Counted from the first letter of the stretch, positions 43,286-53,135 are shown. The stretch: 64,000 nucleotides of DNA from Pirellulaceae bacterium (GCA_022448315.1 JAKVCA010000004.1:1-64000), one strand, 5' to 3'. Program-made: numbers and translations. Notes: generated from the sequence alone by a model not told the origin.

Positions 43286-45769
43286 CTAGTGGTTAAAAAC
43301 GAATTCGCGTGAATTCAACAGGGCCCAAAAAGCATCCCTCAATGCCTTATCTTGATCCCCCTCACTGGCGACGAGTTCAACCAGTTGGCTGATCTCTTTT
43401 TCCGTGGGTTCGCGGGTCAAGACTCGCACGTAAAGTGACTTAACAATGTCGGGAACGCTTTTCCCTTCGGCGAGCAACGCCTTCACCAAACCACCCTGCT
43501 CGACCTTCGATTGAACCGTATCCCCGTTCAGCAAATGCAACGCCTGAGACAGGTTCGGCTCCATTTTTACTTCGCACGAGCAAACCGTCTCGCGAGACGC
43601 CCGCCCGAAAGTCGTCAGGAAGTAAGTTGACGTGTTTCCGTCTGCAATCTGAACCGCTCTCGCGCCCAACGGCAAACCGGTAAATTTGTTTTTGGTGGTT
43701 GTGACCTGCGTGATCATGTCGAGCAAAACCTCGGCCCTGACCCGTCGAAGACTCGCGTGTGAAAAGTTGGTCGTATCCGACGCGTTTGAGTCATTCGTGG
43801 CAGTACTTAGCTGGTACATTCTCGACGTGCAGATATCACGCACCAACCGCTTGAAGTCGTACTCGTATTCGGTGAACTTCCCAGCCAAAGCCTGTAGCAG
43901 TTCTTCATTGACCGCCGGATTGCTCACGCGAACGTCATCCACGTCATTGATAATCCCCCGCCCGAAGAAGTGGGCCCAAACCACATTGGAGAGGTTGGTG
44001 GCGAAGAACGGATTCTCTGCCGATGCTAACCAGCCGGCGAGCACCTCTCGTCGATCCTTACCCTTAAGGTCGGGAACGTCTCCGCCGAGAAACTTCGGCG
44101 TCATCACCCGATTTCCCACCAGATGACGAACCTCGCCACTTCCCGAATTGAACACGATCGTTTCTCTCGGGTCTTCTCCTCGTTTTCGACCGATCTGGGA
44201 AAAGAACGCTGCAAAACTGTAGTAGTCATCCATCGTCCAACGGTCGAAAGGATGGTTGTGGCACTGTGCACACTGGATTCTCATCCCCATGAAGACTTGG
44301 GCGATGTTTTCGGCCACTTTGAGCGTGTCCGTCTCACTTTGGAAGTAGTTGGTTGCCGCGTTGGCAAACGTTCCTCCCTTGGACGAAATCAGCTCCCGAA
44401 CCATCTGATCGATGGGGACATTGTCGGCCACCCGTGTCTGCAACCAGTTGTAGTAAAGAAGCATCGACTTGTAAGAAACCTGATTGGATGATTTGATCTG
44501 AAGCAACTCCGACCATTTCATCACCCACATTTCCACAAATTCTTTTCGGTCCAGCAGCGCGTCAACCAGCTTCACACGCTTATTCGGATCATCGTCCGAC
44601 ATGAACGCATAGTACTCTTCTTCAGTAGGAAGCACACCGCAGATATCAATACTCACGCGACGAAGAAATTCCTCATCCGTACATAGATCACTCGGGTTGA
44701 TTCTCAGCTTCTTGAGCTTCTCATAGGAGAGTTCGTCAATGTAGTTGTTGGCAACAATCTCATTCCATTGGAATTGAAGGTCCTTAGGCAATGTGATGTA
44801 CTGCCGACCCACCGTGTGGGTATCGAATCGAGCCATCACAAACGCCTCGCCACGATTCGTCGCGGTGATCAAACCGTCCTGACTCACCATCGCGGAGTTG
44901 TCATTATTTGAACTGAAGTAGGCAAGACTGGTCACATCGCGATCAGTCCCATCGCTGTATTTCGCCCGAACCATCAACTTCTGCGTGGAACCTTCACCGT
45001 TAAGCACCCCGCCCTTAGGAAATAGCTCGACCGACACCACTGTAGGAACTTCTCCGGGGTCGTTGACCGCACCGTCTTTCAACCACTCAAGCAAAGTCGC
45101 ATAGTACTCATCACCGACCTGGATTCGCTGTCCGCCGCCATGAGCGACCGCACCGACTCCCTTTTCGAGCAACAGGCTACGTTCAGGAAGAGCCAGATCA
45201 ACGCGTCGGCCTACCATTTCTCTTGTGAGACGGTGGTGATCTCCATCAGGATCAAATCCGAAAAGAGAGAGGCGAAAGCCTTCTTTTCCCCGTGCTGCAC
45301 CGTGACAACTTCCCTGATTGCACCCTGTTTTCATGAAGACCGGCATCACGTCGATCTTGAAGCTAACGGGGGGATGCTCGGTCGATCGCTCGACTTTCAC
45401 CGGAAGCGTTTTCGAAACGCCTGAGTAACTCACCGTGACCGTGGTTTCACCATCAGAGATCGGCACCAATCGATCCTCTTGCCACTTCGCCACCCCCTCG
45501 TTGGCAACAGAGACCAACATCGCATCTGTGACATCGTCCGTGAGGCCATTGGGTTTTCGAATCTGAGCGATCACCCTCTGGAGGTCTCGATCTGTGGTCA
45601 AGAATATCTCTTCCGGGAAGACACTCAGTTCAAATTCTGACGCTTCTGGTTCCTGCCCTTTCGCAACTTTGAAGGCACTCTCGCAAAGACACACGAAAGA
45701 CCCGACCACCAACGTTCCGACAGCCAAAACCTGTCGAAAAGAGGCTTGTTTGTATGATAACGCTCGCAT
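43286..45769 (-). CDS. DUF1549/DUF1553 cytochrome with bacterial Ig-like domain, exported
   Basis: 827 residues. The N-terminal hydrophobic segment (VLAVGTLVVGSFVCL) is a signal or anchor. Two heme-type motifs are seen: Cys150-NQGS-Cys155-His156 (CX4CH spacing, unusual) and Cys500-AQ-Cys503-His504 (standard CXXCH). An Ig-like Big_2 stretch (LMVRAKYSDGTDRDVTSLA...ITATNRGEA) lies at about 260-315, followed by DUF1549 (YEKLKKLRINPSDLCTDEEFLRRV) and DUF1553 (VVWAHFFGRGIINDVDDVR). Such proteins are abundant in planctomycetes, with unknown activity. It lies 58 bases upstream of the cytochrome-WD40 gene and 89 bases after the PPC gene. Confidence 0.93.
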   Translation of the reverse strand: MRALSYKQASFRQVLAVGTLVVGSFVCLCESAFKVAKGQEPEASEFELSVFPEEIFLTTDRDLQRVIAQIRKPNGLTDDVTDAMLVSVANEGVAKWQEDRLVPISDGETTVTVSYSGVSKTLPVKVERSTEHPPVSFKIDVMPVFMKTGCNQGSCHGAARGKEGFRLSLFGFDPDGDHHRLTREMVGRRVDLALPERSLLLEKGVGAVAHGGGQRIQVGDEYYATLLEWLKDGAVNDPGEVPTVVSVELFPKGGVLNGEGSTQKLMVRAKYSDGTDRDVTSLAYFSSNNDNSAMVSQDGLITATNRGEAFVMARFDTHTVGRQYITLPKDLQFQWNEIVANNYIDELSYEKLKKLRINPSDLCTDEEFLRRVSIDICGVLPTEEEYYAFMSDDDPNKRVKLVDALLDRKEFVEMWVMKWSELLQIKSSNQVSYKSMLLYYNWLQTRVADNVPIDQMVRELISSKGGTFANAATNYFQSETDTLKVAENIAQVFMGMRIQCAQCHNHPFDRWTMDDYYSFAAFFSQIGRKRGEDPRETIVFNSGSGEVRHLVGNRVMTPKFLGGDVPDLKGKDRREVLAGWLASAENPFFATNLSNVVWAHFFGRGIINDVDDVRVSNPAVNEELLQALAGKFTEYEYDFKRLVRDICTSRMYQLSTATNDSNASDTTNFSHASLRRVRAEVLLDMITQVTTTKNKFTGLPLGARAVQIADGNTSTYFLTTFGRASRETVCSCEVKMEPNLSQALHLLNGDTVQSKVEQGGLVKALLAEGKSVPDIVKSLYVRVLTREPTEKEISQLVELVASEGDQDKALRDAFWALLNSREFVFNH

Positions 45770-45858
45770 CGAACTCTAGCTCCAATCGCTGCTATCAAAT
45801 GGATCGTGTCGGAATTAGACTTTTGAACCGCTGGCACCCGAAGGTCTCAGCAGGACTC

Positions 45859-48318
45859 CTAATTTCCTTCACCCGCTTCCTTACGTTTTTGCGCCTCGAG
45901 CCGCAACTTCTCCAACCGCGTCAACGGTTTGGCCTTTGGGGCCTCAGGCTTGGCTGCCTGGGGCTCCGGCTTTGGCATCGGTGCTGCAGGTTTTGCCGTT
46001 TCCATGGGAAGCGGCTTATCAATTTGCAGTTCAAAACCGCCTGTCGAACTGACAACGGGTTCTCCGTTTACAATACAAGTCATTCGAATAAACGGAGTTT
46101 TGTGCTTTCCAACAGGAACGTCCGCTTCGGTCTTGATCAGGAACGACAGTTCCGTCGTTTCCTTTGTGATTTTTAATGGTTCCGCAACGGCCTTCGGCGG
46201 TAAGCCAATCAACTCGGCAGTCGCTTCACCTTCCAACGTTTCACCAACCGCAAAAGTGACCGGCACCTGAACCTCCTGACCCTGTTCGGCCGACGATCGA
46301 CTCGAAGTAGCCGTCACTAGAGGTTCGGCCACCGTCAAGGTTGCCAATTGTGACGAAACGTAAGCGTTGCCACCGTGATTCGCCCGACCGATGGCGTATA
46401 CAGGCCAGTCACCGAGTTGGGCGTTTGCATTGGCATTGAGTGTGTACACTCCCTCGGACTGATCCCCATTGATGGTGATCGAACTGGGCGCTCCAATACC
46501 TGGAGAACGAAACGGGAATTGAACGACGATCGCTTCGGCAAAGCCCTCATTCCTGTCAACTTTCACCACAAGGCTTTTGCTTCCATTCCGCACAATTGGA
46601 GATGCTGGTTGAACAATCTCCAATTTGAACGGAACCTCATCAATTACCGCGACCGCAAGTTGCTCAACGTGGCCCGTGAGGTAATTGGTATTGTTGGGAG
46701 GTCCCAAAACGAAATCCGCATTGTTTTGAAAATGGCCTGTGATCCCCGTATTCGCATCCACGTGGCGACCGACAAACTTCATCAACTTTCCACCCACTTC
46801 CGCATCCGCCGTCGCCTCAAAAACAACGGGCATCGAACTCAAGTTGGCTGCCATCGGACGGAAATCCATTGACATTCCGGCAGGAAGTTCATTGCCTTCC
46901 AAGGTAATCTCACCGCCGAAGTTTGCTCGACTCGCGTTGACTAAAACGGCATAACGGTTTCCACGCGGCACGTAGACCGTCTGACGGGTCTGAGAGTAAC
47001 GATCGATTCGCGGAATCGAAAGCGAAAGCGAAGCTTTCAGGGGTAGAAACTCTAAACGATAGACATAGTCGGGTTGGCCTCGTTGAAGGTGGTCCGTGAC
47101 TCGGATCAGATACTCTCCGTCCACAGGTACCGTAAAACGGATGTAGCTATCGGGGCCTCGAGAATCGTCATTGCCTGCGATTCCACGTCCATCGCCGTAG
47201 TAAATGTTGACCACAGGATCGAGTCCCGTTCGTGCCCTCCGTGCGAAACACTCGACGTCAAAAACCTGCCCCTTCTTGGCCATGAAACGAAAGACGTCAA
47301 TATCCCCCGGTTCGGAAATGATCCCATTAAACGCGTTCGGCAATTCGACCGTCGTCGCATTTGCGAAGTCGTTATTGGGTTCCTGCTCAAGACTGTTGCC
47401 GAACTCGGAGACTCGGAAGGGGATCGAAGAAGGTGAAACTCCGCCTTCGTCTTCCGCGTAAACACCAAACGCATCGGTCACCCCGCTGGGTGCCTGAACA
47501 TCGAAGGGAGCATCTCCTGTCGCATCTCCGACGAACGTCACTTTGGTGGTTTGGCCCACCTGCCCTCCCGCCGGATAGACGGCAGTCGGACGGGGAAATG
47601 AGCCAATGTGCATCCGGTAGCGACAATTCCCGTTCCCGCCATAAGAGCTTTCACGAACCAGCACAAAATAATCCCCGGCTTCCGGGGTAACGATACTCAA
47701 GACACCGTCTTGTTTGACAAGCGGCGCGTCATCCACCGCGGCCAATTCAAATCGCTTGGAGTCGAGAATCGCGATGTAAGGGTCGAATAGCGTGGTCCCT
47801 AGACGCAACGCCTCAACTTCAACCGCGAGCCTTTCGCCTTTACCCATCGCAACTTTGAACAGATCGACATCTTCACTCGTCACGATCCCCGTGACCGTCA
47901 CGTTGTTCTCAATGGCTTGGGCCTCTTCGAGGGCCCCGTTCGGCTCCGCCTCGGCTACCGCAGGTAACGCACCAACGAAAAAAGACCGGAACTCGCTGAT
48001 CCCACTCCGAGTCCTCAGTTGGGCAATGTGTTCACCGAGTTCACAGTCCGCCGAGACCTGAACCTTCACTTTGACATTTTTGTCATCGACCACCTCAATG
48101 CCGATGGCAGTAACCCCTTCCTGATAGAAGAGCACCTCTTCGGTGTCTTGCAAACGATTCCCCACGAAGGTGAGTTCGTGCTCAACCCCACGCTGAATAC
48201 CGCGAGGCATGATGATACTGAGTTGAGGCGAGGAGGCTAATAAATCGGCCGTTGAACAAAGCAAAATGCTCAGGGCGATCAGAAAAAAGAGCCGATTCGA
48301 ATTGGAAGGGACACGCAC
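45859..48318 (-). CDS. Exported PPC-domain protein
   Basis: 819 residues. A signal peptide (LFFLIALSILLCSTADLLA) is followed by Ig-like beta-rich sequence and two bacterial pre-peptidase C-terminal (PPC) domains, each with the family opening: EAEPNGALEEAQ...DVDLFKVAMGKGE (about 122-240) and EQEPNNDFANAT...DIDVFRFMAKKGQ (about 312-430). The C-terminal half is further beta-sandwich repeats, and the end is a Pro/Ala/Lys-rich tail plus a short basic helix (RLEKLRLEAQKRKEAG). No protease domain is present. Its place between the DUF1501 and DUF1549 genes suggests a structural part of the cassette. Confidence 0.9.
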   Translation of the reverse strand: MRVPSNSNRLFFLIALSILLCSTADLLASSPQLSIIMPRGIQRGVEHELTFVGNRLQDTEEVLFYQEGVTAIGIEVVDDKNVKVKVQVSADCELGEHIAQLRTRSGISEFRSFFVGALPAVAEAEPNGALEEAQAIENNVTVTGIVTSEDVDLFKVAMGKGERLAVEVEALRLGTTLFDPYIAILDSKRFELAAVDDAPLVKQDGVLSIVTPEAGDYFVLVRESSYGGNGNCRYRMHIGSFPRPTAVYPAGGQVGQTTKVTFVGDATGDAPFDVQAPSGVTDAFGVYAEDEGGVSPSSIPFRVSEFGNSLEQEPNNDFANATTVELPNAFNGIISEPGDIDVFRFMAKKGQVFDVECFARRARTGLDPVVNIYYGDGRGIAGNDDSRGPDSYIRFTVPVDGEYLIRVTDHLQRGQPDYVYRLEFLPLKASLSLSIPRIDRYSQTRQTVYVPRGNRYAVLVNASRANFGGEITLEGNELPAGMSMDFRPMAANLSSMPVVFEATADAEVGGKLMKFVGRHVDANTGITGHFQNNADFVLGPPNNTNYLTGHVEQLAVAVIDEVPFKLEIVQPASPIVRNGSKSLVVKVDRNEGFAEAIVVQFPFRSPGIGAPSSITINGDQSEGVYTLNANANAQLGDWPVYAIGRANHGGNAYVSSQLATLTVAEPLVTATSSRSSAEQGQEVQVPVTFAVGETLEGEATAELIGLPPKAVAEPLKITKETTELSFLIKTEADVPVGKHKTPFIRMTCIVNGEPVVSSTGGFELQIDKPLPMETAKPAAPMPKPEPQAAKPEAPKAKPLTRLEKLRLEAQKRKEAGEGN

Positions 48319-48380
48319 GGTGAATTCCTCCGAGCTTGATTTTCATCGAGCAATGAAAAAGAACTTCGATCGTGTAAAGC

Positions 48381-48489
48381 GTGACCTGCCCTAGGCAGGC
48401 CACGACTTTCTCATTCAGAAACTTCCCCTTCCGCAGACCACACTATCTGGTCTGACTCGACGGGGCGAAGACTTGAAACCAAAGGTTTC
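48381..48489 (-). other. Three short inverted repeats between DUF1501 and PPC genes
   Basis: Within the 187-base gap are GAAACC-AAA-GGTTTC (48475-48489), CAGACCA-7-TGGTCTG (48434-48454) and CCTGCC-CTA-GGCAGG flanked by GTG/CAC (48381-48403). None has a T-run on the minus strand, so they are not classical terminators. They could be processing or stability elements for the operon mRNA. Confidence 0.45.
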
Positions 48490-48505
48490 GCTGACCCCAT
48501 CGAAC

Positions 48506-49807
48506 TTAGGCCAGAAGTTCATCACGAACCTCGCCACCATCGACAATCTCGATGGGGCGATCGCCAGGAGCCATTAACTCCTTATCTGCCACGATACCCA
48601 TCTGGTGATAAATCGTGGTCGCCCAGTCCTCAACCGTCAGTGGATCCTCTTCGGGTTCACTTGCAGTCGCATTCGAACTTCCGTAGACCTGGCCGCCCTT
48701 AACACCACCGCCGGCCATCACCACACTGAACACCTTCGGCCAGTGATCTCGCCCCGCGGTTCCGTTGATTTTCGGAGTTCTCCCGAACTCAGATGCAATG
48801 CAGACCATGGTGGAATCGAGCAAGCCACGCTCCTCGAGATCCTGAATCAAGGTGGAAAATCCCTGATCAAAGGCGGGCAACTGGTTCTTCATTCCCCCAG
48901 CGATATTGTCGTGCATATCCCAACCTCCGTAGGTCAGGGTAACGAAACGAACGCCGGACTCCACAAGGCGACGAGCAAGCAGCATGCGAGCACCCGCGGT
49001 GTTGCGGCCGTAACGATCCCGAATGGCGTCCGGCTCTTTATTGATGTCAAACGCGAGTCGCGCTTTTTCAGAACTGATCATCGAGTACGCTCGCTGATAG
49101 AAAGAATCCAGGGCGTCGAGCGAATCCGACTCTTCTTTGGCTCGGAAGTGATCATTAACCACATCCAGCATCTGTCGACGTTTTTCGAAACGGGTAAAAT
49201 CAACACCGCCCGGCAGGTTCAGATCTCGAACCTTAAAGTTTCCATTGGCGGGATCCGCTCCCAGGGAAAATGCGGCAAATGAAGAACTCAGATAGCCAGT
49301 CCCTGCAAATTCATTCGGCTGATTTGGAATACAGACATATGGGGGAAGATTATTACGAGGCCCAAATTCGTGAGTCACAATGCTGCCCATACTGGGGTAT
49401 TTCAGAGCGGGACTCGGTCGATAACCAGTGAACATGTTGTGTGTTCCCCGCTCATGCGCCGCTTCTCCGTGCGTCATCGAACGGCAGATGGCAAGTTTGT
49501 CTGCCACTTTCGCGGTTCGCCCAAGCAGTTCGCCAACGCGTATCCCCGTGACGTTGGTCTCAATTGAGTTGAGAGGACCACGATACTCCACAGGCGCGTA
49601 TGGCTTTGGGTCAAACGTTTCCTGATGCGCCATTCCACCCGGCATGAAAATAAAGATAACGGACTTCGCTGGTCCTTCTTTACTTTCGTAATCCTTGATG
49701 TCACCATGAGCCGCTTTGACCCGGAAGAAATCGGCAAGCGTAAATCCGCCGACAGCACCCACTGTCAAAAATCCGCGACGACCCAGTCGGTTTCCAAAAC
49801 ATTTCAT
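48506..49807 (-). CDS. DUF1501 protein, Tat-exported (alkaline-phosphatase-like fold)
   Basis: 433 residues. An Arg-Arg signal (GRRGFLTVGAVGGFTLADFF) suggests Tat export. Family landmarks are VIFIFMPGGMAHQETFDPKP, CRSMTHGEAAHERGTHNMFTGY, LTYGGWDMHDN and SEFGRTPKINGTAGRDHWPKVF; the clustered Asp/His residues resemble metal sites of the alkaline phosphatase/sulfatase superfamily. The substrate is unknown. It is the first gene of the minus-strand cassette, followed by PPC, DUF1549/1553 and cytochrome-WD40 genes. Confidence 0.93.
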   Translation of the reverse strand: MKCFGNRLGRRGFLTVGAVGGFTLADFFRVKAAHGDIKDYESKEGPAKSVIFIFMPGGMAHQETFDPKPYAPVEYRGPLNSIETNVTGIRVGELLGRTAKVADKLAICRSMTHGEAAHERGTHNMFTGYRPSPALKYPSMGSIVTHEFGPRNNLPPYVCIPNQPNEFAGTGYLSSSFAAFSLGADPANGNFKVRDLNLPGGVDFTRFEKRRQMLDVVNDHFRAKEESDSLDALDSFYQRAYSMISSEKARLAFDINKEPDAIRDRYGRNTAGARMLLARRLVESGVRFVTLTYGGWDMHDNIAGGMKNQLPAFDQGFSTLIQDLEERGLLDSTMVCIASEFGRTPKINGTAGRDHWPKVFSVVMAGGGVKGGQVYGSSNATASEPEEDPLTVEDWATTIYHQMGIVADKELMAPGDRPIEIVDGGEVRDELLA

Positions 49808-50121
49808 GAGGGGCTCTCCGTAGGCTGTTTTCGAAGGCTATCTGCGTACTAAAGGCGTCTGAATCGATGTTTCAACCCTGTAAGGTCTTCGATTCTGGAA
49901 AGATTATTTCACTCGCCAGCAATGGCGTTTTACGGCAGGGTATGGGGGGTGGGAGAATGCCAGGTTCAAACGGAAGCATCGCACGGACTTGTAAGACTCA
50001 AAAACTATCGGCAATCCCACGCGTTTGAACGCACCTACATTCGGCCGCCATACTAATCGATACCCCAGCGCCTGTCAAATTGGTCTTTGGCGGAAAAAGG
50101 GGTTTGATCGGCGCCAAACGG
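49808..50121. other. Presumed promoter region of the DUF1501 cassette
   Basis: 314 bases upstream of the cassette and downstream of fxsA (both minus strand). No gene, terminator or clear promoter motif is recognised. Confidence 0.4.
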
Positions 50122-50580
50122 CTAACCGTCGCCTTCGGACGGACGATCATTTTCGACGACATAAGAATCCAGAATTTGCGAATGATGACTCGCTTTCTGC
50201 ATCCGCGTCTCCACTCGAAAACGCTTTGAGGCCCATTCTTTAATGCGTTTTCGCGCCCACCCCCTAGTCAAGGGAACAAGAAGGAAAATCCCAACCAGAT
50301 CGGTCAAGACCCCGGGGGTGATCAAGACAATCCCGGCAATCAAGATCAAGACGGCGTCCAACCCCGAATCGGTTGGCAATTTCCCGGTGCGAAGGTCCGC
50401 TGCAAGGCGTCTCCAAGCATTTGCACCCTGATGTCTCGCGAGGCTCGCCCCAATTAACCCCGTGGCAATCACGATGAGCAGTGACAACCACCAGTGAGTC
50501 GCCTCCGCGATCATAAGCAGCAGTGTCAACTCGGCGATGGGCACAAGGACGAAAAGCAAAAATATCCCGATGAACCACAT
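50122..50580 (-). CDS. fxsA: FxsA-family cytoplasmic membrane protein
   Basis: About 152 residues. The family pattern is clear: WFIGIFLLFVLVPIAELTLL (helix 1), a second helix WWLSLLIVIATGLIGASLAR, and LIAGIVLITPGVLTDLVGIFLLVP with the conserved PG-x-(L/I)-TD. FxsA was named in E. coli for overcoming phage T7 exclusion by the F plasmid; its normal role is unknown. The start is at 50580 (protein begins MWFIG); an upstream ATG at 50607 adds nine residues. The C-terminal tail is basic, then acidic. Confidence 0.9.
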   Translation of the reverse strand: MWFIGIFLLFVLVPIAELTLLLMIAEATHWWLSLLIVIATGLIGASLARHQGANAWRRLAADLRTGKLPTDSGLDAVLILIAGIVLITPGVLTDLVGIFLLVPLTRGWARKRIKEWASKRFRVETRMQKASHHSQILDSYVVENDRPSEGDG

Positions 50581-50728
50581 GGCTGATCGTCTTTCTGTTG
50601 TCGCCAAAGTTTGATGCGATCATTGATTGCTTGGAAAAGACGCAGAAGTACTTGACTGGCGGAGCCACCTTTTGTCGCCAAACTGCCCTGCCACAATCCC
50701 GAATCTCCACGATCACGTACGCAGGTCC

Positions 50729-51871
50729 CTAAGCAAAATCACCATTCCTCAGATGCATATAGCTTTCATACCTACGCAAGTCGATTTGATTGTCTGCGAC
50801 GCCGTCCTTCACTCCACAGCCGTCTTCATGGGTGTGTGAACAGTCAGGGAACCGACAACGGTTGATGTACGGACGGATATCGCGAAAGAAACCGCAAACT
50901 TCCTCGGGAATAACATCCCACAATTGAAACTGCCGAATGCCGGGAGTGTCGACGAAAAAACCACCCTCATTCAAACCGATCAACCGCGTTGACGTGGTTG
51001 TATGGCGTCCTTTCTGATTTTCAGCGCTGACGTGGGAGACCCTCAAGTTCAAGCCCGGCTCAATCGCATTGAGCAATGAAGATTTCCCAACGCCACTTTG
51101 ACCAGCCACAACGGACTTTTTTCCCCTCAACCAACCCTTCAAAGCCGCAATCCCCTGTCCTGTTTTGGCAGAGATCGGCAACACACGGTAACCCATTTGT
51201 CCATAAACCCCAAAAATGGGCTGCAGGTCGGCCGAATCGACCAGATCAATCTTGTTGATGCAAATCAAAGGCTGGACCCCCACCTTTTCAGCCGTCACCA
51301 ACATTCGGTCAATCAGGTTGGGTTTAAGTCCCGGTTCTGCCGCACTGGACACGATGATCAATTGATCCACATTCGCAACAAGGATGTGCTGCCTTCCACG
51401 ACTCGTACGACTGATGATGCCATACCTTGGCTCAACCCGCTCAATGACACCCTCGCCGGCCCCCGTTGCCTGCACCAGAACCCGATCCCCAGCCACAACA
51501 ACATGCCGCACCTCGGTGCTTAGCGATTTCAAAATCCCCCGAATGGCGCACGACAGGACTTTTCCCGTTGGGACCATGACCTGACATGCCAATCCGTGAA
51601 CACTCAAAACCGTACCTTCAGAACAACGTTCACTTACCACATCCCGATGCACTTCGAAGCCGGTTTCTTCCTGACTTTCCACCACTTCACCGACAATGGT
51701 GCGGCGACGCGTCAGCCGTCCTTTACCAGAAACCCGCTCACCCTGTGTCAACGCCTCGTCGAAAGTATCTTCCTCCCGATACTCCCGCGTGAAGTCCGTT
51801 TTTCTGGCGCGACTTTCGTAACGCTTACGAAACTCGGCTCGGATTTTCTTTCCCTTCTTGGGTTTGGTCAT
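50729..51871 (-). CDS. rsgA: Ribosome small-subunit-dependent GTPase A
   Basis: About 380 residues. After a basic N-terminus (MTKPKKGKKIRAEFRKRY) and OB fold comes a circularly permuted GTPase: G4 CINKIDLV precedes G1 GQSGVGKSSLLN and G3 DTPGIRQF. The zinc site at the C-terminus is C-x-FRDIRPYINRCRFPDCSHTHEDGC. It helps mature the 30S subunit. The start is ATG 51871; the frame open to 52012 contains no matching sequence. The N-terminal basic/acidic extension before the OB fold is longer than in E. coli RsgA. Confidence 0.95.
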   Translation of the reverse strand: MTKPKKGKKIRAEFRKRYESRARKTDFTREYREEDTFDEALTQGERVSGKGRLTRRRTIVGEVVESQEETGFEVHRDVVSERCSEGTVLSVHGLACQVMVPTGKVLSCAIRGILKSLSTEVRHVVVAGDRVLVQATGAGEGVIERVEPRYGIISRTSRGRQHILVANVDQLIIVSSAAEPGLKPNLIDRMLVTAEKVGVQPLICINKIDLVDSADLQPIFGVYGQMGYRVLPISAKTGQGIAALKGWLRGKKSVVAGQSGVGKSSLLNAIEPGLNLRVSHVSAENQKGRHTTTSTRLIGLNEGGFFVDTPGIRQFQLWDVIPEEVCGFFRDIRPYINRCRFPDCSHTHEDGCGVKDGVADNQIDLRRYESYMHLRNGDFA

Positions 51872-52172
51872 TCCAATCTCTGAAATTCGTTTAAACTCGC
51901 AGTACCTGCCGGATTGGTGCTCCCCTTGAGACCGTGTTTTACAAATGCAGCCGGTACGGTCTCCCCTTCGTTCACCACAGTTGATTAAACTGACGTCGTG
52001 GATGAGGTTCAAGGCTTCACACCAACATTTGTACCAACGTTGGCGGTTTCTGACCTGACCGCGGCGATCGATGCCAGCGGAAACACCACGCGGTACGACT
52101 TGAGATGCTCGTCAGATCGCGAGCCTCGAAAAGCCAACATGATAAATCTTAACATGGTTTCGAGAGGTCCCT

Positions 52173-53135
52173 ATGTCGGATTCGCCCTCGCTGGTTGTCA
52201 CCTGCCCCCACTGCTCCGTCGAATTGAATGTCCCGGCGGCCGCCGACCTCGGCCAACTTAAATGCCCTCAGTGCCAAGAATTTTTGGACGGTGCCGTCCC
52301 GATCCAATCCGTGTCAGGCCCCATTCCACCTCACCTGCACCCTGACGCCGGCAAGCAGCCGATGGCGCCTCCGCCAAGTCCGAAACCAGGTTTCCAGCTT
52401 GAGCTGGACGAGTCCGACCAGAGATCGATTCGCCCTCCTCAAAAAGGAGTGGGCAAACTCGGAATCGTTGCGAGCACGATTTCACTGGGCCTGTTCAGCC
52501 TTCTCGTTGTCGCCTCACTGATGATCCGCTTTATTTTTCCGGATTGGTTCACCCCCGAAACCGTCACAGATACGGTGAGTGTTCAAGTCGTTCGCGGCAA
52601 GTATGAACCCCCTTCAAGTTGGGCCCCCGCCCCGGGCAAAGCCTTGCGCGTCGGTGGATTGAAAGTGAAGGTTGAGCGAATCGAAATCGGACCTGTGCTG
52701 GCGAAGGCGGGGACGCAAGAGATCATCTCCTCCGAAGATCAAAACATCATGCAGGTCTACATCTCACTGGAAAATGAATCCGAAGAACCCTTCGACTACA
52801 CGAGTTGGTACGGAAATGAATTTGTGGTCGGTGAGACAACGGTCAGCGCGAAGCTGACCAACAGTCGCCAGGAACTTTATTCGATGCTCGTGTTCGAAGA
52901 CGTTGCCGGGATTTACGGGCACGTACCGCGGGCAGTCATCCGAGGCAAAGAAACTCTGCAAGATTCGATTGTATTCGAGCTGCCAAGTGAAAAATTCGAA
53001 GGGGAAGGTCCGTGGCGGCTGGAATTGCCTCAAGCGGCATTCGGATTCAGTGGATCACTCGGGTTTGAACTCCCTGAAAGTCTGGTGATTCGCGAGTCGG
53101 CCCTCGGATCCAGCCCGATGCTGGGCAACGAATAA
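52173..53135 (+). CDS. Zinc-ribbon single-pass membrane protein, function unknown
   Basis: 320 residues. An N-terminal zinc ribbon with two Cys pairs (TCPHCSVELNVP...LKCPQCQEF) resembles the MJ0042-type finger that is common in planctomycete and myxobacterial membrane proteins. A Pro-rich linker and one membrane helix at about 96-117 (IVASTISLGLFSLLVVASLM) follow, then an extracytoplasmic beta-rich domain of about 190 residues with no recognised family. GAGAGG precedes the ATG. It lies downstream of, and divergent from, rsgA. Confidence 0.75.
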   Translation: MSDSPSLVVTCPHCSVELNVPAAADLGQLKCPQCQEFLDGAVPIQSVSGPIPPHLHPDAGKQPMAPPPSPKPGFQLELDESDQRSIRPPQKGVGKLGIVASTISLGLFSLLVVASLMIRFIFPDWFTPETVTDTVSVQVVRGKYEPPSSWAPAPGKALRVGGLKVKVERIEIGPVLAKAGTQEIISSEDQNIMQVYISLENESEEPFDYTSWYGNEFVVGETTVSAKLTNSRQELYSMLVFEDVAGIYGHVPRAVIRGKETLQDSIVFELPSEKFEGEGPWRLELPQAAFGFSGSLGFELPESLVIRESALGSSPMLGNE

